Assembly: GCA_023137185.1 (NCBI GenBank)
Contig: JAGLPS010000002.1
Span: 1 to 47,457, forward strand
Reading direction: 5' to 3'
Length of the DNA: 47,457 nucleotides
Origin: Minisyncoccota bacterium
GTDB lineage: Bacteria; Patescibacteriota; Minisyncoccia; Phycocordibacterales; JAGLPS01
A model generated the notes under the pieces. It did no database searches. It worked only from the letters and a program-made list of their open reading frames with translations, and was not told the DNA's origin. Within the stretch, counting starts at the first letter, position 1, and each line of letters starts with the position of its first letter. The position numbers and the translations under genes were made by a program. Below are positions 22,432-31,847 of the stretch, one piece after another.

Positions 22432-24186
22432 ATGTACATTGAGGAAGCCCAACTTAAAGATTTTATTCTTGACTCTGATTTAATTTCTCGATCAGATTTT
22501 GAAAAAGCAGAAAAGAAGGCCGTCGCCGAGGGTTCGAGTATTGGGAAAGTTCTGGTTGATCAAGGAAAAATCAGTGAAGACGATCTGCGAAAAGTTCAGG
22601 CGCATATTCTGGGTATTCCATTTGTTGATCTTAAGAACGAAAAGATTGATTTTGAAGTGTTGTCCCTTATTCCAGAACCAATTGCGCGAAATCACAACAT
22701 TGTCACCTTTCGCGCCGTCGAAGGATCTCTTGAAGTTGCGATGTTGGATACTGAAGATTTAGCGGCTATTGACTTTGTTAAAAAGAAAACTGGTCTCAAA
22801 ATTCTTCCCCGCCTTACTGATACTGAGTCAATGAAAAACGCTTTGTTGCAATATCAGAAGAGCCTCAAGGCGGAATTTGGGGACATTATTCAGAAAGAAG
22901 CGTTGTCATTGAAGATGGCGCCTGAAGGTGGGGAAGGGGAACTTTCAGAAAGTGATTTAAAGGAACTTGCTGAAGATATTCCTGTTATTCGTATTGTAGA
23001 TACACTTCTCAAACACGCCATCATTCAGAATGCTTCTGATATTCATATAGAGCCAATGGAAACTCAGGTTTTGGTGAGGTATCGGATTGACGGCATTTTG
23101 CATGACGCGATGGTACTTCCTAAAAATGTTGCTGGCAGTATTACCGCTCGCATAAAAGTGCTTTCTAATTTGAAGCTTGACGAAAAACGACTTCCGCAGG
23201 ACGGACGCTTCAAAGTGGAGGTTAACAGTGAAAGTGTTTCGTTTCGTGTCTCAACAATTCCAACGTATTTTGGTGAAAAAACAGTTATGCGTGTTCTTCG
23301 TGAGAGCGCGTCAGGTTTTTCCCTTGAAGTCCTTGGTTTCCACGGTGAAGCACTCGAATATATTCATAGCGCGACTAAGTTGACTACCGGTATGATTCTT
23401 ACCACAGGACCAACTGGCTCAGGTAAAACAACCACGCTCTATACTGTGTTAGATATTCTCAATACACCAGATGTTAATATATCAACCATTGAGGACCCTA
23501 TTGAGTATCAAATGAAGCGAGTAAATCAGACGCAGGTAAAACCAGATATAGGATTTACATTTGCGGGTGGTTTGCGCTCACTTGTTCGACAGGACCCCGA
23601 TATAATTATGGTTGGCGAGATTCGTGACCATGAGACGGCATCACTCGCAGTTAACGCTGCTCTTACCGGGCATCTTGTGCTTTCGACACTCCATACGAAC
23701 TCCGCGGCAGGAGCAATACCACGTCTTATTGATATGAAAGTCGAGCCGTTTCTGCTTGTGTCTACTCTTAACGTTATTATTGCGCAGCGCCTTATCAGAA
23801 AACTTGCGGAAAATAAAGAAAAAAGGATGCTCGGAAAAGATGAGATTGTAACTCTTGAAAAAAGTATTGATCTTAACAAGGTTCTTGAGTTTCTTAAAAA
23901 AGAAAAAGTTGTAAAAGAAGATGCGACATGGGAAAAAATTCCCTTTTATAGCGCTGTTGCTTCCAATGACGCCCCTGATGGATACAGCGGTCGGGTGGGC
24001 ATTTATGAGGTGCTTCAGGTCTCATCCGCGATAAAAGAATTAATTCTTAAAAATGAGACAAGTTATGCGATTGACGAACAAGCAAGAAAAGAAGGTATGA
24101 TGACAATGATAGAAGATGGTATTTTTAAAGCGGTTCAAGGATTAACAACAATAGAAGAAGTACTTCGTGTTATTTCTTCAGAGTAA
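22432..24186 (+). CDS. pilB: Type IV pilus assembly ATPase PilB (GspE family)
   Basis: 584 residues from the ATG at 22432, placed by TATAAT at 22405 and by the family start 'MYIEEAQLKDFILDS'; the in-frame upstream ATG is rejected. N-terminal MshEN-like domain ('LVDQGKISEDDLRKVQAHIL'), then the ATPase core: Walker A 'GPTGSGKTTT' near 325, Asp box 'TIEDPIEYQ', Walker B 'DIIMVGEIRDHETA', His box 'LTGHLVLSTLHTNSA'. The tetra-Cys zinc site of many GspE/PilB proteins is not seen. It powers pilin polymerisation at the inner membrane. First gene of a five-gene operon. Confidence 0.96.
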   Translation: MYIEEAQLKDFILDSDLISRSDFEKAEKKAVAEGSSIGKVLVDQGKISEDDLRKVQAHILGIPFVDLKNEKIDFEVLSLIPEPIARNHNIVTFRAVEGSLEVAMLDTEDLAAIDFVKKKTGLKILPRLTDTESMKNALLQYQKSLKAEFGDIIQKEALSLKMAPEGGEGELSESDLKELAEDIPVIRIVDTLLKHAIIQNASDIHIEPMETQVLVRYRIDGILHDAMVLPKNVAGSITARIKVLSNLKLDEKRLPQDGRFKVEVNSESVSFRVSTIPTYFGEKTVMRVLRESASGFSLEVLGFHGEALEYIHSATKLTTGMILTTGPTGSGKTTTLYTVLDILNTPDVNISTIEDPIEYQMKRVNQTQVKPDIGFTFAGGLRSLVRQDPDIIMVGEIRDHETASLAVNAALTGHLVLSTLHTNSAAGAIPRLIDMKVEPFLLVSTLNVIIAQRLIRKLAENKEKRMLGKDEIVTLEKSIDLNKVLEFLKKEKVVKEDATWEKIPFYSAVASNDAPDGYSGRVGIYEVLQVSSAIKELILKNETSYAIDEQARKEGMMTMIEDGIFKAVQGLTTIEEVLRVISSE

Positions 24187-24192
24187 TATAAT

Positions 24193-25410
24193 ATGACTCT
24201 TTTTTCATTTAAAGCAATCAGAAAGGACGGAGAATCGTACGAGGGGACGATGGAGGCCTCAACGAAAAATGTGATACACGAAAAGATTTCCAAAGATGGC
24301 GATACCATAATATATGTCCGGGAAATGGCAAAACGTCCCTCACTTTCTTTTCGGAGTTTTGAAAGTTTCTTTATGAAGGTGAAAATGAGTGACAAAATTG
24401 TCTTTGCCCGCAACTTGGCTTCAATGGTTGAAGCTGGTCTTTCACTTTCCCGCGCGCTCTCTGTGCTGGAACGACAAACAAAAAATAAACAGATGGAGAA
24501 AATTCTGCAGTCGCTTATTGAAAGTATCAACAAAGGGGAGCCACTAAGTGAGGCAATGAAACATTTCCCTTCAATTTTTCCAGCGCTGTTTGTTTCAATG
24601 GTGCGCGCTGGTGAGGAGAGCGGGAATCTTGTTGAATCTCTGCGAGGAGTTGCTTCGCAACTTGAAAAGACATATACGCTAACGCGCCGAATTCAGGGAG
24701 CAATGATTTATCCGGCAATTATTCTTGCTCTTATGTTTGTTATTGCAATTTTGATGCTTGTCTATGTTGTGCCGACTTTGGCAAAAACCTTTCTGGAACT
24801 TGGTGTTGAATTGCCGCTCTCAACACGAATTCTTATTTCCGCGAGCAATTTTTTAAGTCAGAATTTTATTTTTGTTGTTCTTGGTTTCGTTGCCACTGTT
24901 TCAGGTTTTATGTTTGTGGCTCGCACAAAAAAGGGAAAACGGACTATCGATTTCGCGCTGCTTCGTCTCCCGCTAGTTTCTCCTATTGTTAAGGAAGTAA
25001 ATTCAGCTCGGACGACACGAACTCTTTCTTCCCTTCTGTTGGCTGGTGTGGATTTGATTATCGCGATACGGATTACAGGAGAGGTTTTGCAGAATTCATT
25101 TTATAAAGACGTATTGAAACAGATGGAAATACGTGTGGAAAAAGGAGAAAGCATTTCTTCTGTCATTTCTGAGCACGTAGACCTCTATCCTGTATTTGTA
25201 TCTGAAATGACAAACGTCGGGGAAGAAACTGGGAAATTGTCGGAAATGCTTATGGGGGTCGCGACATTCTATGAAAATGAAGTTGAACAACAGACACGCG
25301 ATCTCTCAACTATTGTTGAACCGGTTTTGATGATAATTATTGGGATTGCTGTTGGATTTTTTGTACTTTCAATGATTGGGCCCACTTACTCTCTCGTTGA
25401 TATACTTTAG
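24193..25410 (+). CDS. pilC: Type IV pilus inner-membrane platform protein PilC
   Basis: 405 residues with two repeated T2SSF domains ('FARNLASMVEAGLSLSRALSVL' and 'TTRTLSSLLLAGVDLIIAI') and three membrane helices ('AIILALMFVIAILMLVYVV', 'FIFVVLGFVATVSGF', 'IIIGIAVGFFVLSMIGP'). It couples the PilB motor to pilin assembly. It begins 6 bases after pilB and ends 1 base before the next gene, so the operon is tight. Confidence 0.96.
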   Translation: MTLFSFKAIRKDGESYEGTMEASTKNVIHEKISKDGDTIIYVREMAKRPSLSFRSFESFFMKVKMSDKIVFARNLASMVEAGLSLSRALSVLERQTKNKQMEKILQSLIESINKGEPLSEAMKHFPSIFPALFVSMVRAGEESGNLVESLRGVASQLEKTYTLTRRIQGAMIYPAIILALMFVIAILMLVYVVPTLAKTFLELGVELPLSTRILISASNFLSQNFIFVVLGFVATVSGFMFVARTKKGKRTIDFALLRLPLVSPIVKEVNSARTTRTLSSLLLAGVDLIIAIRITGEVLQNSFYKDVLKQMEIRVEKGESISSVISEHVDLYPVFVSEMTNVGEETGKLSEMLMGVATFYENEVEQQTRDLSTIVEPVLMIIIGIAVGFFVLSMIGPTYSLVDIL

Positions 25411-25411
25411 T

Positions 25412-27214
25412 ATGTTGAATAATCGTCAACGCGCGTTTACATTAGTTGAAACACTCATTGGGGTCGCGCTTTTTTTAATGATTATGATGGGAGTGTATCG
25501 GGGATATTTCGCTGTTGTTAGCGCCGCTAGGGCGGCAACAGTGCGCCTAACTGCCGCGAATCTCGCAAACGAGCAATTCGAAATTGTCCGTAATCTACCG
25601 TATGCAGATGTGGGTATTGTCAATGGTATTCCTTCTGGAAAAGTCCCATATACGCAGACGCTTGTACGAGGAGGGCAGACGTTTACTGTTACCGCTATAG
25701 TTCGTGATATTGATCTTCCCTTTGATGGTACTGTCGGAGGAAGTCCTAACGATCTATCTCCGGCGGATAACAAACTTATTGAATTTACTATTCTATGTGA
25801 CTTATGCGCAAACTTTTCTCCACTTACGTTTACAGGTCGTGTCGCTCCAAAAAATCTTGAAACTGCCTCTACAAACGGAGCTCTTTTTATAAGAGTTTTT
25901 AACGCCAATGGAGTTGCAATACCCGAAGCTTCTGTTCGAGTACAGAGTACTACCTTGACTCCTGCGATTGATATCCAAGATGTAACCAATAATTCTGGTG
26001 TATTACAGATAGTTGATATTCCTCCCGGATTTAAAGAATACAAAATTACTGTCACTGAAGAAGGATATTCTACTGCAACTACCTATCCGCCGGATGATCC
26101 AGAAAATCCCAATCCGACGAATCCTCATGCAACTGTTACCTCTCAACAAGTGACTCAGATCAGTTTTAATATAGACGAATTAAGCACTATCTTTGTTTCA
26201 AGTGTAAATGATACATGCTCTCTGATTCCGGATGTGGATTTTTACATTGCTGGTAGTAAACTTGTGGGGGAAGACCCTGATATTCCGAAGTACAGTTCTG
26301 TTGGAGAAACTGACATAAATGGGCAACTTACCATAGATGCACTGGAATGGGATACCTATAATCTATCTCTTGTGGATTCTACTTATGACCTTATTGGGCT
26401 AAACCCGTTGAGTCCGCTTTTTCTTATTCCAGGCTCAATTCAAAATCTTAAGATTATCGTTGCTCTCAAAGATCCTAAAAGTCTTCTCGTTACTATTGAA
26501 GATGGAGCAACACAGTTACCAATTTCAGACGCTTCCGTTCTTCTTGAAGATGAATACTCATATTCAGAGACTCTTTTGACGGGTAGAGGGTTTATTACTC
26601 AAACTTCCTGGTCAGGAGGAGGTGGCCAAGCAATTTTTGTTGATCAAGATAAGTATTTTACGTCGGATGGTAACATCGACATAACAGATACTCCAGGTGT
26701 TATCTCCCTTAAGGAAAACTTTGGGGAATATACTCCTTCGGGATGGCTTGAGTCTTCTACCTTTGACACCGGTTCCCCAAGTAACTTCCATGAGATTGTG
26801 TGGCTTCCCAAAGACCAACTTCCACAGACAGGCACTGACAATGTACGTTTCCAAATAGCTACTGGAAATGATCAAGCAACTACCACGTGGAATTACAAAG
26901 GACATGATGGCACAGCGACAACACACTATACAATTTCAAATTTTAATATAGATCCTGTACATAATGGTGACCAGTATTTTCGTTATAAAATCTATCTTCA
27001 GACAGCGGATGTTAATTATACTCCGAGCATTTCTGATATTTCTTTTACCTTCACATCCGAATGTACTCCTCCAGGCCAAGTATTATTCGGCGGTCTTTTA
27101 GATGGAGTATATACAATTACTGTAAACAAAAACGGGCATCAGCAGTCAGTTGCGGACCTAATTACTCTTCCAAATGACTGGCAGGAAGTAAAAATAACAT
27201 TGTATCCTGAATAA
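25412..27214 (+). CDS. Large pseudopilin with adhesin-like beta domains
   Basis: 600 residues from the ATG at 25412. Class III-type leader 'RQRAF-TLVETLIGVALFLMI': a prepilin cleavage site with Ala instead of Gly at -1, Glu at +5, and the hydrophobic assembly helix. After a PilV-like head come several Ig- or carboxypeptidase-regulatory-like beta modules ('GALFIRVFNANGVAIPEASVRV', 'VTIEDGATQLPISDASVLL') and a jelly-roll-like part near 430-560 ('SGWLESSTFDTG'). Such a size suggests a minor pilin at the fibre tip carrying an adhesin; this is inference from layout. Confidence 0.85.
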   Translation: MLNNRQRAFTLVETLIGVALFLMIMMGVYRGYFAVVSAARAATVRLTAANLANEQFEIVRNLPYADVGIVNGIPSGKVPYTQTLVRGGQTFTVTAIVRDIDLPFDGTVGGSPNDLSPADNKLIEFTILCDLCANFSPLTFTGRVAPKNLETASTNGALFIRVFNANGVAIPEASVRVQSTTLTPAIDIQDVTNNSGVLQIVDIPPGFKEYKITVTEEGYSTATTYPPDDPENPNPTNPHATVTSQQVTQISFNIDELSTIFVSSVNDTCSLIPDVDFYIAGSKLVGEDPDIPKYSSVGETDINGQLTIDALEWDTYNLSLVDSTYDLIGLNPLSPLFLIPGSIQNLKIIVALKDPKSLLVTIEDGATQLPISDASVLLEDEYSYSETLLTGRGFITQTSWSGGGGQAIFVDQDKYFTSDGNIDITDTPGVISLKENFGEYTPSGWLESSTFDTGSPSNFHEIVWLPKDQLPQTGTDNVRFQIATGNDQATTTWNYKGHDGTATTHYTISNFNIDPVHNGDQYFRYKIYLQTADVNYTPSISDISFTFTSECTPPGQVLFGGLLDGVYTITVNKNGHQQSVADLITLPNDWQEVKITLYPE

Positions 27215-27224
27215 ATAGAAGAAT

Positions 27225-27839
27225 ATGAAAAGGCTGTTTATTAACAAAGGAATATCATTGGTTGAAACTTTAATTGTTGTAACAATTGTTTCTTTTCTTG
27301 TTCTTGCCATCGGATCATTTCAGAGAAATATACTCTTTTTTGCGGGATTTCTTGAGGATTCAATTTCTGGCGCTCAGGATGCTCGAGCGGTATTGCGGAC
27401 AATGGCTTGTGAAATACGAACTGCGTCGCCGTCAAATCTCGGTACTTATCCTGTAGCAACAGCATCTCCGCAGACGTTTACATTTTATAGCGATATAGAT
27501 GATGACGGTCTTAAAGAGCGGGTGCGTTACTTTCTTGATGGCGTAGACCTTAAAAAGGGGATTGTAAAACCGTCAGGAAATCCGTTAATGTATGATCCTG
27601 CTTCAGAAACAGTTGTTGCGGTTCTTGTTCACAATGTGCGAAACGACGCTCAAAATATTTTTGATTATTACGACACTAATTATGACGGAACAACTGACCC
27701 TCTTCCTGAGCCAATTGACATTATTTCTGCGCGATTGGTAAAAATTACTATCATTATTGATGCCGATCCAAACCGCGCGCCGTCAGCAAAAACGTTTACA
27801 AGTCAGGTTTCTATGAGAAATCTTAAAGATAATTTATGA
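27225..27839 (+). CDS. Minor pseudopilin (PilV/PilW-like)
   Basis: 204 residues. Prepilin leader 'MKRLFINKG-ISLVETLIVV' with Gly at -1 and Glu at +5, hydrophobic helix to about 33, then a globular head with 'SGAQDARAVLRTMACEIRTA', typical of PilW/GspJ-type minor pilins. Expected to be processed by PilD (not in the window) and to prime the pilus. It overlaps the next gene by 4 bases (ATGA). Confidence 0.9.
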   Translation: MKRLFINKGISLVETLIVVTIVSFLVLAIGSFQRNILFFAGFLEDSISGAQDARAVLRTMACEIRTASPSNLGTYPVATASPQTFTFYSDIDDDGLKERVRYFLDGVDLKKGIVKPSGNPLMYDPASETVVAVLVHNVRNDAQNIFDYYDTNYDGTTDPLPEPIDIISARLVKITIIIDADPNRAPSAKTFTSQVSMRNLKDNL

Positions 27840-29275
27840 GACACAGACGCCTCCACAACAAAGGCATTGCTATCGTTAACACACTTGTGTTCGCTTTCAT
27901 TGCTATCGTAATAACAACTGCTTTCGTAAGTTGGGTGTCGCGGCTTATATACAGTATCAGACATCTTACGCTTCGGGAGCAAGCGTTTCAGATTGCGGAA
28001 ACGGGAATTGATTATTACCGCTGGCACCTAGCTCATGATCCAAATGACTTTCAAGACGGCACTGGAGAGCCGGGGCATTATGTTCATGATTTTGAGGATA
28101 AGGACGGAAATGTAATAGGGCAGTTTAGTTTGGAGATTGTTCCGCCTTCCGTAGGTACTACGATTGTGACGGTTCGTTCAACAGGAATTATTACGGAGCC
28201 GATAACGGTGGAACGCACTATTCAAGTTCAATTTGCCATCGCTTCGCTCGCAAAATATGCGGTTGTAAGCAATTCCAATATCAGATTTGGGGAAGGAACG
28301 GAAGTTTTTGGTCCAGTTCATTCAAACCACGGTATTCATTTTGATGGATTAGCGCACAATATCGTATCGTCCTCTTTGGAAGAATATAATGACCCGGATC
28401 ATTCCGGCAATAAGGAGTTTGCGGTACATACTCATATCCCTCCAGTTGATCCTCTTCCTCCGCTACCGATGCCTGACAGACCGGATGTGTTTGAAGCAGG
28501 AAGATTTATTGGCGTACCAGAAATTGATTTTGCCGGTATTACATTTGACTTAGCCCAGATTAAAGTTGCGGCTGTCGAGGAAGGGGTGCACCTAGAAGAT
28601 TCCGGGTCACTTGGATGGTTATTGTTACTTAAAACTAACGATACTTTTGAGGTTTATCGTGTGGATTCTCTGGAACCAGTTTCATTGGGTTGTACTACTG
28701 TCTTAGGACAAAAATGGTGGGGGACGTGGAGTGTTAAAAACAAGACATTCATACAAACTTATAATGTTCCAGAAAGCGGCCTGGTGTTTGCGGAGGATAA
28801 TGTCTGGGTTGAAGGTCAAATTGATGGTACGCGTATTACTATTGCTGCTGGTGTGTTTCCTGATAATCCAAACCAAAGGAAAAGTATTACTGTCAATAAT
28901 GATTTACTTTATTCAAATTACGATGGGCAAGACGTTATCGGTCTTATTGCCCAAGGCAATATCAATGTTGGACTGGTTAGCGAGGATAATTTGCGTATAG
29001 ATGCTGCTGTTGTCGCTCAGAATGGCCGAGTGGGTCGCTATTATTACAAGCCGCCCAGTGGCGAAAATAATCGTTGTGACCCTTATCATATTCGGGAAAC
29101 AATTACTTTTTATGGCATGATTCTAAGTAATGAACGATATGGTTTTGCTTATACCGATGGAACTGGATACGAAATCCGTAATCTTATATATGACAGCAAT
29201 CTTCTCTATGGCCCGCCCCCATCATTCCCTTTAACATCTGACCAATACTCTATCCTTTCGTGGGAAGAACTTTAG
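27836..29275 (+). CDS. PilX-like minor pilin with large passenger domain
   Basis: 479 residues. N-terminus 'NKGIAIVNTLVFAFIAIVIT' is a pilin-like helix in which the usual Glu at +5 is replaced by Asn, as in some PilX/GspK proteins. 'REQAFQIAETGIDYYRWHLA' is the PilX family core. After about residue 130 a repetitive beta domain begins ('YAVVSNSNIRFGEGTEVFG', 'GPVHSNHGIHFDG'), similar in style to polymer-forming or beta-helix proteins. Start overlaps the previous stop. Probable last gene of the pilus operon. Confidence 0.86.
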   Translation: MRHRRLHNKGIAIVNTLVFAFIAIVITTAFVSWVSRLIYSIRHLTLREQAFQIAETGIDYYRWHLAHDPNDFQDGTGEPGHYVHDFEDKDGNVIGQFSLEIVPPSVGTTIVTVRSTGIITEPITVERTIQVQFAIASLAKYAVVSNSNIRFGEGTEVFGPVHSNHGIHFDGLAHNIVSSSLEEYNDPDHSGNKEFAVHTHIPPVDPLPPLPMPDRPDVFEAGRFIGVPEIDFAGITFDLAQIKVAAVEEGVHLEDSGSLGWLLLLKTNDTFEVYRVDSLEPVSLGCTTVLGQKWWGTWSVKNKTFIQTYNVPESGLVFAEDNVWVEGQIDGTRITIAAGVFPDNPNQRKSITVNNDLLYSNYDGQDVIGLIAQGNINVGLVSEDNLRIDAAVVAQNGRVGRYYYKPPSGENNRCDPYHIRETITFYGMILSNERYGFAYTDGTGYEIRNLIYDSNLLYGPPPSFPLTSDQYSILSWEEL

Positions 29276-29422
29276 GTAGCTGTTAGCAATTAGCTTTTAG
29301 CTTTTAGAAAATTTAATTTCTAAAAACTTGAATTTGGAAACCGAGTTTCCAAGTTTCCTGTAGACAAAATTTCTCATTCTTTTTCTTACTTTACAAACTT
29401 GCGAAGGGCAGTGGTAGCGGCA

Positions 29423-29455
29423 CCCAATTATCGAGGTTGAACCTCGATAATTGGG
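29423..29455. repeat. Palindrome downstream of the pilus operon
   Basis: Perfect 16-bp arms around a single G; the inner 27 bases equal the palindrome at 22260-22286 except for the central base. Confidence 0.92.
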
Positions 29456-29563
29456 ATACAATACAACGGCTTTATTATTTTGATGAGCGAGCCTTTTTGT
29501 TGTAGGGGCATATATTTTAGCTTTCTCCGAGTTTTTTACTTTGTTATGGCTTTTCACACGGGG

Positions 29564-29569
29564 TATAAT
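29564..29569 (+). promoter_or_regulatory. -10 box of tpiA (leaderless)
   Basis: TATAAT, 6 bases before the tpiA ATG; no Shine-Dalgarno site. Confidence 0.65.
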
Positions 29570-29575
29570 AGAAAA

Positions 29576-30349
29576 ATGAGTAATAAATCTAAAAAAATCG
29601 TTGTTGCAAACTGGAAAATGAATCCGGAAAATGAGGAAGCGGCAAAAAGAATTTTCCTTTATACAAAAAAAATCTCCAAAAAAATTAGAAAGACAGATAT
29701 CATTGTTTGTCCTCCGTTTGTGTATCTCCCTCTTCTGTCTTCTTTTGCACGAAAAGTTTCTCTTGGAGCACAAGATGTGTTTTGGGAGGAGAATGGTTCG
29801 TACACAGGAGAGGTAAGCGCTCGTATGATAAAGGGTGTGGGGGCAAAATATGTGATTATTGGACATTCCGAACGGCGGGCGCTTGGTGATTCTGATGAAA
29901 TTATCAATAAAAAGATAAAAGCGGCTCTTAAAACTGGTCTTTCTGTCATTCTCTGTGTTGGAGAAAAAGAGAGAGACCCTCATGGCGCGTATCTTGAATT
30001 TCTTTCAAATCAAATTCATCTATCACTTGGAAAAGTTTCAAAAAAAGAATTTTCGTCCATTATGGTTGCGTATGAGCCAATATGGGCTATCGGCGCGAAA
30101 AGTTATAAGGCGATTGACGGGCAAGAGTTGCACGAAACAGCGCTTTTTATACGAAAAACACTTTCTGATATGTACGGATATACAGAGGCAATGGATACTC
30201 CAATTCTATATGGGGGGTCAGTTAACGCAAAAAACGCCAACGAAATTCTTACAGAAGGCGGAGTACAAGGCTTTTTGGTGGGGAGACAAAGCCTCGAAAA
30301 AGAACTCAAAGATATTATTGATATAGCAGAGTCTTTTAAGACTATATGA
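29576..30349 (+). CDS. tpiA: Triosephosphate isomerase
   Basis: 257 residues from the ATG at 29576, set by TATAAT at 29564 and the family start 'KKIVVANWKMN'. Catalytic residues: Asn/Lys in 'NWKMN', His in 'IIGHSERR', Glu in 'VAYEPIWAIG'; phosphate loop 'LYGGSVN'. It interconverts dihydroxyacetone phosphate and glyceraldehyde 3-phosphate. The stop overlaps the pgk start (ATGA), so the two glycolytic enzymes are probably translated together. Confidence 0.97.
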   Translation: MSNKSKKIVVANWKMNPENEEAAKRIFLYTKKISKKIRKTDIIVCPPFVYLPLLSSFARKVSLGAQDVFWEENGSYTGEVSARMIKGVGAKYVIIGHSERRALGDSDEIINKKIKAALKTGLSVILCVGEKERDPHGAYLEFLSNQIHLSLGKVSKKEFSSIMVAYEPIWAIGAKSYKAIDGQELHETALFIRKTLSDMYGYTEAMDTPILYGGSVNAKNANEILTEGGVQGFLVGRQSLEKELKDIIDIAESFKTI

Positions 30350-31464
30350 TTTCCGTCGGGATGAAATTAGTACAAGATATTACAAATCTTTCAGGGAAAC
30401 GAGCGCTTGTTCGGGTTGATTTTAATGTTCCTGTTTCTGCTGGAAAAGTAATAGATGATTTTCGCATAAAAGAAAGTCTCCCTACGATAGAGCTTCTTCG
30501 AAAAAAGGGCGCTTCGGTTATTCTTATAAGCCATTTTGAAGGAGGAGGGAAAACGCTTGCGGTAGTGGCAGAGTACCTAAAAAAATATTTTCCTGTTTCT
30601 TTTATTCCCAACTACTCTTCACCTGATTTTTCTAAAAATTTGCAAGAAGGAGAAGTGGTGTTGTGCGAAAATCTTCGCCAAAACCTTGGCGAAAAAGAAA
30701 ACAGTGAAGAATTCGTAAAAAATCTTGCGGCGCTCGGGGATATTTTTGTAAACGAAGCCTTTTCAGTATCTCACAGGGAGCACTCATCTGTTGTCGGTGT
30801 GCCAAAACTGCTTCCTTCATACGCGGGACTGCGTTTTCAGAGTGAGTATGAAAATTTATCAGACGCTTTTCATCCAGTACAACCGTTTCTCTTTGCGCTT
30901 GGTGGTGCAAAATTTGATACGAAGTTTTCTCTTATAGAAAAATTTGTTTCTTTAGCGGATTTTGTGTTTGTCGGAGGCGCGCTAGCAAATAATTTCTTTC
31001 TAAAAAAAGGCTACTCGATAGGAAAGTCTTTGCATTCAGAAGGCAATTTTAATATAGATAATCTACTTTCAAACCGTAAGATTGTTCTTCCGCTGGATGT
31101 TGTGGTGCAAGATGGCGAGAGTGTGTCAGTAAAAAAACCAGAGGAGGTTACGAACGGCGACATAATAGTAGATTGCGGAAAAGAAACTGTGGAGATGTTG
31201 AAGCAGTATCTTAAGCAATCAAAAACCGTTCTGTGGAATGGTCCGTTTGGAGCGTATGAAAAAGGTTTCAAAAAGAGCACGAATCTTTTTGCGGAAGCGA
31301 TTGCGCAAAGTTCCGCGCGTTCAATTGTCGGAGGGGGAGATACTATTGCTTCTGTTTCTTCTTTAGGAATTTTTGATAAGTTCTCCTTTGTCTCTACCGC
31401 TGGAGGCGCAATGCTTGACTTTCTCTCAAAGGGCACGCTTCCGGGAATTGACGCGCTTAACTAG
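30346..31464 (+). CDS. pgk: Phosphoglycerate kinase
   Basis: 372 residues, somewhat shorter than the usual 390-400. 'RALVRVDFNVPV', 'DDFRIKESLPTIELL', the hinge region 'FALGGAKFDTKFSLIEKF', the nucleotide loop 'LWNGPFGAYEKG' and 'SIVGGGDTIASV' are present. The usual substrate segment 'SHxGRP' reads 'SHFEGGG', a local shortening. It makes ATP from 1,3-bisphosphoglycerate. An in-frame ATG at 30361 is an alternative start, but the 4-base overlap with tpiA favours 30346. Confidence 0.96.
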   Translation: MISVGMKLVQDITNLSGKRALVRVDFNVPVSAGKVIDDFRIKESLPTIELLRKKGASVILISHFEGGGKTLAVVAEYLKKYFPVSFIPNYSSPDFSKNLQEGEVVLCENLRQNLGEKENSEEFVKNLAALGDIFVNEAFSVSHREHSSVVGVPKLLPSYAGLRFQSEYENLSDAFHPVQPFLFALGGAKFDTKFSLIEKFVSLADFVFVGGALANNFFLKKGYSIGKSLHSEGNFNIDNLLSNRKIVLPLDVVVQDGESVSVKKPEEVTNGDIIVDCGKETVEMLKQYLKQSKTVLWNGPFGAYEKGFKKSTNLFAEAIAQSSARSIVGGGDTIASVSSLGIFDKFSFVSTAGGAMLDFLSKGTLPGIDALN

Positions 31465-31517
31465 TGTGATACGATTTTCTCAGACTTTTCTAAAATCAAA
31501 TTTAAAAAGGGGGTTTT

Positions 31518-31808
31518 ATGGAACTACCGAATAACGCGGTGACGTTAGATAAGTTTGAAAAACTGATTGAGAAATTCATCACTACAGATAGCAAAAAAGA
31601 GGGAGGGCGTCTTGTTCACAAAAAATGTGGAGGGACAATCAGAATCGGCTTTGTACCTCTGTTTTATCTTGGCGAAGATGGTTCTCTAGATCCTGGTCCA
31701 GATGGATTTGGTATAGGCAAGAAACGTGTTCCTTACTGCGAAAAATGCGATCCTCCAGACGGTTTTAATTTTTCCTATGCCAGACGAATTCCCATTCTTA
31801 AACAATAA
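31518..31808 (+). CDS. Small zinc-ribbon-like protein
   Basis: 96 residues. Two Cys pairs or near-pairs ('HKKCGGTIRIG' and 'PYCEKCDPPDG') suggest a zinc ribbon of the type His/Cys...CxxC. An N-terminal helix ('LDKFEKLIEKFITTD') precedes it. No family named. A G-rich ribosome site (AAAAAGGGGG) lies before the ATG and a strong terminator follows, like the other small Shine-Dalgarno-led genes. Confidence 0.78.
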   Translation: MELPNNAVTLDKFEKLIEKFITTDSKKEGGRLVHKKCGGTIRIGFVPLFYLGEDGSLDPGPDGFGIGKKRVPYCEKCDPPDGFNFSYARRIPILKQ

Positions 31809-31810
31809 TC

Positions 31811-31842
31811 TCAAGCCCCTTCAATTGAAGGGGCTTTTTAGT
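31811..31842. terminator. Terminator between convergent genes
   Basis: AAGCCCCTTC-AATT-GAAGGGGCTT followed by TTT. Confidence 0.88.
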
Positions 31843-31847
31843 TGTCA

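Larger units (their letters stand above)
29276..29575. other. Intergenic region between pilus operon and tpiA with hairpins
   Basis: Holds TTTTAGAAA/TTTCTAAAA (29302-29325), TTGGAAAC/GTTTCCAA (29334-29352) and the palindrome at 29423-29455. The first two may end the pilus transcript. A fragment TTTGATGAGCGAGCC near 29479 resembles the start of the dispersed repeat at 19959. No gene seen. Confidence 0.6.
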
